Assembly (NCBI GenBank): GCA_021203685.1
Contig: JAJQAS010000257.1
Location: 1-7,326 of the forward strand
Length of the DNA: 7,326 nt
From: Clostridiales bacterium
GTDB lineage: Bacteria > Bacillota > Clostridia > Oscillospirales > Oscillospiraceae
Direction: 5' to 3'
In this document: piece by piece, positions 1-4,392 of the stretch
How positions within the stretch are numbered: the first letter of the stretch is position 1
How the letters are laid out: every line of letters begins with the position of its first letter
Position numbers and translations under genes: made by a program
The notes under the pieces: model-generated
Told to the model about the DNA's origin: nothing
The model's input: the letters and a program-made list of their open reading frames with translations, nothing else
Databases searched by the model: none

Positions 1-30
1 TCTCACGCAAGTCTTCTTTTGTTTTTTCAC

Positions 31-55
31 TGTCTACTTGACAGGGGGCACTTCA
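31..55 (-). mobile_element. possible terminal inverted repeat of an IS3-family insertion sequence
   Basis: Read on the minus strand from 55, the sequence starts TGAAGTG, then a run of five C, then GTCAAGTAGACA. That layout (TG at the tip, a C run, then an AAGT-GACA-like core) is typical of IS3/IS150-group ends as I recall them. The element body would lie toward position 1 and beyond, so no transposase is visible and no target duplication can be checked. The same bases form a CTGTC/GACAG hairpin, which is an alternative explanation. Confidence 0.3.
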
Positions 56-68
56 CATATAGTGTCCC
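45..68 (+). repeat. inverted repeat abutting the stop codon of the small HTH gene
   Basis: Positions 45-52 pair with 61-68 across an 8-nt loop (8 pairs including one G-U as plus-strand RNA). It touches the stop codon of the minus-strand gene at 68-70. On the minus strand it contains an A-C mismatch and no U-tract follows, so it is a poor intrinsic terminator for that gene. It may only mark the junction with the possible IS end. Confidence 0.35.
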
Positions 69-418
69 TATTTACGCTCCTGCTGAAATTCGTCGCGGTT
101 TGCAATCAGCCCCAGCTTCACCAAACGGGAGGAAATCGCGCCTTCCGTCCGCTGAAAAAAATTTTGTATCTCCTGATTGGTGCAGCCGCGGAAATACATA
201 TCCCGCAGAGCGTTGTCCGCTTCCTCTGTCCACGGCTGACCGGCGTTGGCGGGTAAATTCCGTTTTTTCTTCTCTGAAACATTCCGCAGGACGGTGTGCA
301 GCGCCCGCACCACATCCGGCTTGTTGCAGACGTGGTCATCGGGCAGCTGCTCCCCGGTCAGGGGGTCTGTTCCGTCCGCCAAAAGCTCCAGTATTTCCTT
401 TGCGCGCTTTAACTCCAT
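68..418 (-). CDS. small protein with Myb/SANT-like helix-turn-helix, function unknown
   Basis: This is a 116-residue soluble protein. Residues 1-45 (key signature LADG-x-DPLTGE at 13-23, then a CN-x-P-x-VVRALHTVL stretch at 31-44) resemble an N-terminal module I have seen on uncharacterised Firmicutes proteins, but I cannot name a family. Residues 62-104 look like a Myb/SANT-type DNA-binding unit: PWTEEADNALRDMY, then NQEIQNFF and RTEGAISSRLVKLGL, i.e. three helices with the tryptophan and the RT-x-GAI-x-SRL recognition helix. A short basic segment (residues 50-53) links the two. The start is supported by GGGAGG eight bases before the ATG. It lies 97 nt downstream of the LacI-type gene on the same strand, so co-transcription is plausible. 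Role inferred: DNA-binding accessory protein. Target unknown. Confidence 0.8.
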   Translation of the reverse strand: MELKRAKEILELLADGTDPLTGEQLPDDHVCNKPDVVRALHTVLRNVSEKKKRNLPANAGQPWTEEADNALRDMYFRGCTNQEIQNFFQRTEGAISSRLVKLGLIANRDEFQQERK

Positions 419-515
419 AAGAATTGCCTCCCCTGTCGGCGCAAGCCGGTTCTGTCTTTTCCAACTTGATACTTGTTTTGTTCCATATCCAGACGCGATC
501 CTGTTTCCAGGGAAA

Positions 516-1502
516 TCACACCGAATCCCGCAGCTTCAGTTCGTAACCCAGCATGGTCTGCCGTACGGGCACGTTTTCCTTCCCCTCCAGCAGAGAGAGA
601 ATCATCCGCGCTGCCTCCCGGCCGCTCTCCTCGTAAAAGTAATGGGCGGTGGTCAAGGCCGGTTCCACCACGCGGCAGGCCCAGCTGTCCCCAATGCCCA
701 CCACAGAGAGGTCCTCCGGCACCCGCCGCCCCATCATCTGTCGGGCGGTCTGAATGACCCCAACGGCAGCGGTGTCGGTGGCGCAGACGATGGCATCCAG
801 CTCCGGCTCCCGCTCCAGCAGCAGCCGGCCCTGTTCATAGCCGCTGCCGTGGTTGAAATCTCCCTCGGTGAAGCAGATTTCGTTCTCCGCAATGCCGTAC
901 TCCCGGCAGGCGTCCACCAGAGCCTTTCGGCGCAGATACCCCACCGCCACGTCCCGCTGGGTGACGCCGATGTAGCCAATCCGGCGGCGGCCTTTTTTCA
1001 GCACCAGCTCGTCCAGCTCTTTGGCAGCCTCGTAGTCGTTGTGGTAAACACAAGGGAACTGCCGGTGCCGCTGGCCGACCAGCACCACCGGGATGCGCAT
1101 CTGGGACAGCATTTCCTCGTGCTCCGGCGTGATGATCGTGGCCAGCAGGATGACCCCCGCCGCCCGGTTGGCCCCGAAGAGGCTCAGGTACTCCAGCTCC
1201 TTTTTCTCGTCGTTGTCGGTGTTGGCCAGCAGGAACATATAGTTCTCCCGGTTGAGAATATCGCTGATGCCCGCCGTCGCCTCGGCCACGGCGGTAGAGC
1301 TGATTTTGGGCACAATGACGCCGATCTGCCGGACCTTCCGGGTGCGCAGCATTTGGGCGTAGGTATCCGGCTGGTAGCCGGTCTCATCAATAACTTCCTT
1401 GATGCGCGCCCGCTTCTCCTGGCTCAGGCTGCCCCCGTTCAGATAGCGGGAAACAGCGGCGTTGGATACGCCCGCCATTTTTGCAATTTCGTTGATGGTC
1501 AT
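516..1502 (-). CDS. LacI-family transcriptional regulator
   Basis: I place the start at the ATG at 1500-1502, giving 328 residues. GGGAG lies about six bases upstream and the protein then begins MTINEIAKMAGVS, where the LacI fold normally begins. An in-frame ATG ten codons earlier (1532) would add an atypical extension. Residues 2-22 form the helix-turn-helix (AGVSNAAVSRYLNGG), 44-56 the hinge, and about 59-328 the periplasmic-binding-like effector domain. The late conserved blocks are present: ATDTAAVGVIQ, VPEDLSVVGIGDS and PALTTAHY. Length is normal for the family. Such proteins usually sense a sugar or related metabolite and repress nearby genes. Here the neighbours are a reductase and a thioesterase rather than sugar genes, so the ligand cannot be predicted. 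The TTTGCA inverted repeat just upstream suggests autoregulation. Confidence 0.95.
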   Translation of the reverse strand: MTINEIAKMAGVSNAAVSRYLNGGSLSQEKRARIKEVIDETGYQPDTYAQMLRTRKVRQIGVIVPKISSTAVAEATAGISDILNRENYMFLLANTDNDEKKELEYLSLFGANRAAGVILLATIITPEHEEMLSQMRIPVVLVGQRHRQFPCVYHNDYEAAKELDELVLKKGRRRIGYIGVTQRDVAVGYLRRKALVDACREYGIAENEICFTEGDFNHGSGYEQGRLLLEREPELDAIVCATDTAAVGVIQTARQMMGRRVPEDLSVVGIGDSWACRVVEPALTTAHYFYEESGREAARMILSLLEGKENVPVRQTMLGYELKLRDSV

Positions 1503-1542
1503 GTTTTTCTCCCGGTGAGCAACACTGCCCAATGGTATGTAT

Positions 1543-1577
1543 TTTATACTTTATCACATTTGCACTGAAATTGCAAA
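1543..1577 (-). promoter_or_regulatory. candidate promoter and operator of the LacI-type gene
   Basis: TTTGCA (1559-1564) and TGCAAA (1572-1577) form a perfect 6-bp inverted repeat with a 7-nt spacer, 57-75 nt before the start codon. Minus-strand promoter readings overlap it: TTTGCA, 16 nt, then GATAAA (1555-1550) with an upstream TG, or a better -10 TATAAA (1548-1543) with a poor -35. A repressor bound at the repeat would cover either promoter, as expected for autoregulation. The centre lacks the CG typical of many LacI operators. Confidence 0.4.
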
Positions 1578-1591
1578 CTACAATAATTGCC

Positions 1592-1978
1592 TCATTCCAG
1601 TCCGTGGGGACATTTATTTCCCTCGTCGTCCACGGTGACGAACACCATCTCCCCGGCGCAGCAAGCGGCCCCGCTGAGCAGCTCCCGGCCCTGGATGTGC
1701 AGGTGGATGCTGGTGACGCCCAGCGTCACCGACTCCACCCCCAGCTCCAAAATCTCCCCCGGCACCATGGGCCGCAGCAGGCAGATGTTCTCCGCTCCCG
1801 CCATGACAATGTGGTCGGTGCGGCGGCGCAGCCGGGCGGTGGCGATGAAGGCGGCCTCCGCCATCCATTCCATGATCTGACCGGCGTAGAGGGTATTGTG
1901 GTGGTTCAGATGCTCCGGGCGGAGCTGGTGGCAGGTGATGATGTCCATGGCGGCGGCCTCCGTTTCCTGTGGCTCCAT
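1592..1978 (-). CDS. acyl-CoA thioesterase, hotdog fold (4HBT superfamily)
   Basis: A 128-residue single hotdog domain, the usual size for this superfamily. The active-site helix region is clear: LNHHNTLYAGQIMEWMAEAAFIATA (residues 24-48, in pieces NHHNTLYAG and MEWMAEAA). The acidic residue at the end of that helix (E41) fits the catalytic acid position, while the more common WMDE is WMAE here. A later block, ENICLLRPMVPGEILELGVE (63-82), fits the conserved hydrophobic-basic-GE strand pair. Predicted reaction: hydrolysis of a CoA thioester in the cytosol, acyl chain unknown. AGAGG eight bases before the ATG supports the start. M11 is a less likely alternative. It sits 71 nt after the FabG-like gene and 89 nt before the LacI-type gene, all colinear, which suggests a joint role in acyl thioester metabolism. 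Confidence 0.88.
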   Translation of the reverse strand: MEPQETEAAAMDIITCHQLRPEHLNHHNTLYAGQIMEWMAEAAFIATARLRRRTDHIVMAGAENICLLRPMVPGEILELGVESVTLGVTSIHLHIQGRELLSGAACCAGEMVFVTVDDEGNKCPHGLE

Positions 1979-2030
1979 TTATTGTACCTCTTTTTACTCC
2001 CCAGCGCAAATGTTTCTGTCAGGTTCCATT

Positions 2031-2048
2031 GGAAAAAGGCGTTTTTCC
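2031..2048 (-). other. short hairpin immediately after the reductase stop codon
   Basis: GGAAAAA (2031-2037) and TTTTTCC (2042-2048) pair over a GGCG loop, starting two bases beyond the reductase stop codon at 2050-2052. On the minus strand the 3' arm is itself U-rich but no further U-tract follows. It could be an RNA processing or partial attenuation site between reductase and thioesterase, or weakly terminate. Confidence 0.35.
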
Positions 2049-2049
2049 G

Positions 2050-2784
2050 TTATCCTCCGCAGACCAGCCCGCCGTTGACCCCGAACACCTGGCCGGTGAT
2101 AAACCCGGCCTCCTCCCCCGCCAGGAAACAGGCCAGGTTCGCCACGTCCTCCGGCGTTCCCAGCCGCCCCAGGGGGGTGTCCTCCGCCAGGCCATCCAGC
2201 GTCTCCTGGGTGAACTCGGAGAGCATATCCGTCTGGATGACGCCGGGGGCGATGCAGTTGGCGGTGATGTGACTGGGACCGACCTCCTTCGCCAGGGCCC
2301 TGGTGAAGCTGATGACCGCCCCCTTGGCGGCGGAGTAGGGCGCCTCACAGGAACCGCCCACCTGTCCCCACATGGAGGACACGGTGATGATGCGCCCCGC
2401 CTGGCGGCGGATCATGTGGGGCAGCACCGCCCGGACAGGGTAAAACACGCCGTTCACGTCCACGGCGAACACCCGCGCCCAGTTCTCGTCGGTGCAGTCC
2501 TGAAGCAGTCCTACCGGCAGGGCAATTCCGGCGCAGCACACCAGCGCGTCCAGCTGGCCGAAGGCGTCCAGCACCGTCCCCACCATGGCGTTGACCTGGG
2601 CAGAACTGGAAACGTCGGCCCGGACTGGGAACGACTCAGGCCCCAATTCCCGGCACAACGCCAGCGCCGCTTCCTCTGAGCGGTGGTAGTGGACCGCCAC
2701 CCGCCAGCCCCCCCGGGCGAAGCGGCGGGCCGTCGCCGTGCCGATGCCCCGGCTGGCCCCGGTAATTAAAACGTTTTTTTGCAT
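2050..2784 (-). CDS. short-chain dehydrogenase/reductase, FabG-like
   Basis: A 244-residue classical SDR, the standard length. The nucleotide-binding loop is TGASRGIG (8-15), D57 follows as in ADV, the N of DVNGVF is N111, and the catalytic set is S137, Y150 and K154 (YSAAK). The C-terminus has the usual PEDVANLACFL and GQVFGVNGG blocks. Predicted role: NADPH-dependent reduction of a carbonyl, most like 3-oxoacyl-ACP reductase. R12, R34/H35 in the first two loops and the lack of an acidic residue after strand 2 favour NADP over NAD. The normally conserved NNAG after strand 4 is CCAG (83-86), which is unusual. AGGAG eight bases before the ATG supports the start. It is the first gene of the minus-strand set with the thioesterase and LacI repressor. 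No malonyl or condensing genes are visible, so it could equally act on a sugar or alcohol substrate. Confidence 0.92.
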   Translation of the reverse strand: MQKNVLITGASRGIGTATARRFARGGWRVAVHYHRSEEAALALCRELGPESFPVRADVSSSAQVNAMVGTVLDAFGQLDALVCCAGIALPVGLLQDCTDENWARVFAVDVNGVFYPVRAVLPHMIRRQAGRIITVSSMWGQVGGSCEAPYSAAKGAVISFTRALAKEVGPSHITANCIAPGVIQTDMLSEFTQETLDGLAEDTPLGRLGTPEDVANLACFLAGEEAGFITGQVFGVNGGLVCGG

Positions 2785-2964
2785 CGAAATCTCTCCTAAC
2801 AGGACAAAGTCATTTCCAAAGAAACAACATTCACAAAAGGTTCATATTTTCTTTTCAAACCCTTCAAACATTCCGGAACAGACTGTGCTAGTATACATGT
2901 AAGCAATCAATGAATCTCCCTCTTGTTGATTGTGCCTCTCTCTTTTTCATTATATTCCTTCCTT
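2785..2964 (-). promoter_or_regulatory. leader/promoter region of the reductase gene with inverted repeat
   Basis: There is no gene here. CAATCAA (2904-2910) and TTGATTG (2926-2932) form a perfect 7-bp inverted repeat with a 15-nt spacer. Just downstream in the minus direction is TATACT (2897-2892), a good -10 with no convincing -35. The palindrome TTCCGGAA (2871-2878) lies between it and the gene. If TATACT is the -10, the untranslated leader is about 100 nt. The repeat would then lie over the -35 region, a suitable operator position. Confidence 0.35.
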
Positions 2965-3010
2965 AAAAACAAGCCCTCTGCCCGGTCAAACGGACGGAGG
3001 GCTTGTTTTT
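2965..3010. terminator. bidirectional intrinsic terminator
   Basis: Positions 2965-2978 pair perfectly with 2997-3010 (14 bp, core CAAGCCCTC/GAGGGCTTG) and the stem continues through 2979-2984/2991-2996 with one mismatch to a 6-nt loop. A run of six T (3006-3011) follows on the plus strand and five T on the minus strand from the A run at 2965-2969. It lies 13 nt after the UPF0291 stop codon, so it ends that transcript and insulates the reductase operon. Confidence 0.9.
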
Positions 3011-3023
3011 TCGCCAAACACGC

Positions 3024-3284
3024 TTATTTCAGTTTGATCTTCACACCGGGTTTTCCCTGCTGGCGGGCCTTGCGGTTGGCCTCCCGGACGCCCAGCTTCT
3101 CTCCTGTTTTGGGGTCCACGACGTAAGTGTTGTCCAACTGTCCCCGGAGGGATGCCCGCACCGCCGTCAGATACTCCTGCCGCAGGGCGGCCTGCTCCGC
3201 TTTTTCCTCCGCCGTCAGGGGTTCCACCTTGCTCTTGCGGGCCAGAGCGTTGATGCGGTCGATTTTTTCCTGTGAGATACCCAT
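3024..3284 (-). CDS. UPF0291/DUF896 family protein
   Basis: An 86-residue small basic cytosolic protein. The family pattern is clear: IDRINALARKSK (8-19), LTAEEKAEQAALRQEYL (23-39) and VRASLRGQLDNTYVVDP (42-58), i.e. the two-helix hairpin of the YnzC-like family, followed by a longer charged tail (59-86, PKTGEKLG, then lysine-rich end). The family is widespread in Firmicutes. The Bacillus subtilis member ynzC is in the SOS-induced yneA operon, but no LexA-like box is visible here, so that link is not supported. GGAGGAG lies about ten bases before the ATG. It has its own strong promoter and terminator and is therefore monocistronic. Biochemical function is unknown. Confidence 0.93.
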   Translation of the reverse strand: MGISQEKIDRINALARKSKVEPLTAEEKAEQAALRQEYLTAVRASLRGQLDNTYVVDPKTGEKLGVREANRKARQQGKPGVKIKLK

Positions 3285-3316
3285 GTGATGTCTCTCCTCC
3301 TGGATGGTATGCTCCG

Positions 3317-3353
3317 ATTGTAACAGAAAACCGGAAAAATGACAACCGGAAAA
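3317..3353 (-). promoter_or_regulatory. strong promoter of the UPF0291 gene with 10-bp direct repeats
   Basis: On the minus strand TTGTCA (3345-3340) is followed 17 nt later by TACAAT (3322-3317), preceded by a TG extension. This is a near-consensus vegetative promoter ending 33 nt before the start codon. AACCGGAAAA occurs twice on the plus strand (3329-3338 and 3344-3353), 15 bp apart, flanking the -35 hexamer. Such spacing suggests a regulator site but no known consensus is recognised. Confidence 0.8.
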
Positions 3354-3413
3354 TCCCGCTGCTCTGGAATCTTAAAGTTTCATGAAAAAACGCTTCCCAC
3401 GACAAAGGGGGGC

Positions 3414-3442
3414 TTGCTTTCCCCCGCTCCAGCGGATATAAT
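3414..3442 (+). promoter_or_regulatory. promoter of the vanZ-like gene
   Basis: TTGCTT (3414-3419), 17 nt, then a perfect TATAAT (3437-3442). The predicted start near 3449 gives a leader of about 59 nt. A run of G (3406-3412) faces a run of C (3421-3425) around the -35, and GGGCC/GGCCC (3469-3473/3478-3482) forms a small hairpin in the leader. The promoter is divergent from that of the UPF0291 gene, about 70 bp away. Confidence 0.75.
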
Positions 3443-3507
3443 GCAAATCACGTAAACCCATCCATCCCGGGCCATCCGGCCCACCTGTTACAGAAAGGAC
3501 TATCCCT

Positions 3508-4014
3508 ATGGCTGGCAACCGTTCCTCTGCTATTGCGCACTTTTTGCTGCTGCTGTTCCGTATCCTCTTTACGGTTTTTGCCGTGGGCACCACAGTGTTT
3601 ATCTTTTCCAATTCTCTCGAAATTGGCACCGTCTCCTCCGCCCGGAGCCAGGAGGTCACCGCCCTGCTCAACCGTTATCTGGCCCCCATGGGGCTGTACC
3701 TGACCGAAGCGGTGGTACGCAAACTGGCCCACTTCGCGGAATACACGCTGCTGGCCTTCTGGTTCACCCTCTGCCTCCGGGTCTACACCCGGCACTACAT
3801 CCGGCACATCAGCTGGCCGCTGTTTCTGGTGCTGCTGGTGGCCAACCTGGACGAGACCCTGCAAACCTACGTGGCCAACCGCAACGGTTCCATTCGGGAC
3901 GTGTGGATCGACTTCGGCGGCGGCGTGACCGGCGTGCTGGCGGCACTGGTCCTTATCATGCTGTTGGGCGGCTTCTGGCATCTGCTGGGGTTTGGGCGAC
4001 ACAGGGAACAGTGA
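3508..4014 (+). CDS. VanZ-like family membrane protein
   Basis: A 168-residue protein with about four hydrophobic segments (roughly 9-33, 76-91, 102-114, 138-160). The VanZ-domain landmarks are present: a FSNS-x5-SS-x2-S stretch (33-47) after helix 1, RKLAHFAEYTLLAF (71-84), DETLQ (115-119), and R-x-GSIRDVWIDFGGG (125-139) before the last helix. VanZ confers low-level teicoplanin resistance in enterococci. Most homologues, like this one, are lone chromosomal genes of unknown role, so resistance should not be inferred. No vanRS, vanH, vanA or vanX genes are nearby. AAAGGA eight bases before the ATG supports the start and a good promoter precedes it. It is monocistronic and converges on the asparagine-synthase-like gene. 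Confidence 0.92.
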   Translation: MAGNRSSAIAHFLLLLFRILFTVFAVGTTVFIFSNSLEIGTVSSARSQEVTALLNRYLAPMGLYLTEAVVRKLAHFAEYTLLAFWFTLCLRVYTRHYIRHISWPLFLVLLVANLDETLQTYVANRNGSIRDVWIDFGGGVTGVLAALVLIMLLGGFWHLLGFGRHREQ

Positions 4015-4281
4015 ACAATGAGCAATTCATTGCTGTGAAACCCCCTTTCCTTTGGAAGGCATCTTCCGCAACTGGCCACCCCTCTTGCCTCCCATACGGG
4101 TACCCAACCGAAGCCTCCGCTCTGGGGATTTCCTTCGGTCACAGCAGATGCGGGTTCGATTGGGAGAGGAACAACGGCTGAATTTCCGTTTTTTACAGGC
4201 TCATTCCCCGCCTCACAGGGAAGCACATTTCAAAAATAGAGCGGGCATCCCTGTGGCACCCAACTCTATGCTGTGAAAGAA
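4015..4281. repeat. gene-free stretch rich in inverted repeats, possibly a dispersed intergenic repeat
   Basis: No reading frame here has both a ribosome site and protein-like composition. At least four inverted repeats occur in succession: AGCAAT/ATTGCT (4021-4026/4029-4034), GGAAG/CTTCC (4054-4058/4063-4067), ACCGAAG/CTTCGGT (4107-4113/4133-4139) and CACAGGGA/TCCCTGTG (4214-4221/4248-4255, extended by GC/GC across an A-A mismatch). The style resembles multicopy intergenic elements of gut Clostridia, but copy number cannot be seen from one window. Confidence 0.4.
4173..4194 (+). terminator. weak terminator-like hairpin downstream of vanZ-like gene
   Basis: AACGG (4173-4177) pairs with CCGTT (4186-4190) over an 8-nt loop and is followed by four more T, giving a run of six. 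The stem is short, so it would be a weak terminator for the vanZ-like transcript about 160 nt past its stop codon. Confidence 0.35.
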
Positions 4282-4308
4282 CGAAGCCAGCGGTTCCCGC
4301 TGGCTTCG
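4282..4308. terminator. strong hairpin between convergent genes, probable terminator
   Basis: Positions 4282-4293 pair with 4297-4308 (12 bp, core GAAGCCAGCG/CGCTGGCTTC) over a 3-nt loop. On the minus strand it is followed by TTCTTTC, a fair U-tract, so it probably ends the transcript of the asparagine-synthase-like gene, 85 nt past the stop codon. On the plus strand the T run (4322-4327) is about 14 nt away, so termination in that direction is less certain. Confidence 0.6.
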
Positions 4309-4392
4309 CTGTTATCCTGTGCTTTTTTCTCTCCCCTAACGCTGGACGTAGGACCTAAATCGGCCGCAGTCTTTCCGCCGGGTAAGATACGC

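Noticed and set aside
246..1568. Long plus-strand open frame opposite the LacI-type gene
   Set aside because: It mirrors the minus-strand repressor in GC-rich codons, its translation has no domain, and no ribosome site precedes it.
1969..2679. Plus-strand open frame opposite the reductase
   Set aside because: It is the antisense of a complete SDR with all catalytic residues, and is rich in H, P, R and G as shadow frames are.
3285..3360. LexA/SOS box upstream of the UPF0291 gene
   Set aside because: No CGAAC-x4-GTTCG-like palindrome is present; only direct repeats are seen.
3508..4014. Glycopeptide resistance cluster membership for the vanZ-like gene
   Set aside because: None of the van regulatory or ligase genes is in the window and the gene has its own promoter, so resistance cannot be claimed.
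4149..4166. tRNA-like GGGTTCGATTGGG resembling a T-arm
   Set aside because: The flanking arms do not pair and no acceptor, D-arm or anticodon stem is present.
3867..4226. Small minus-strand frame covering the vanZ-like 3' end and the intergenic block
   Set aside because: No ribosome site, overlaps a solid gene, and the translated sequence comes mainly from inverted-repeat DNA.
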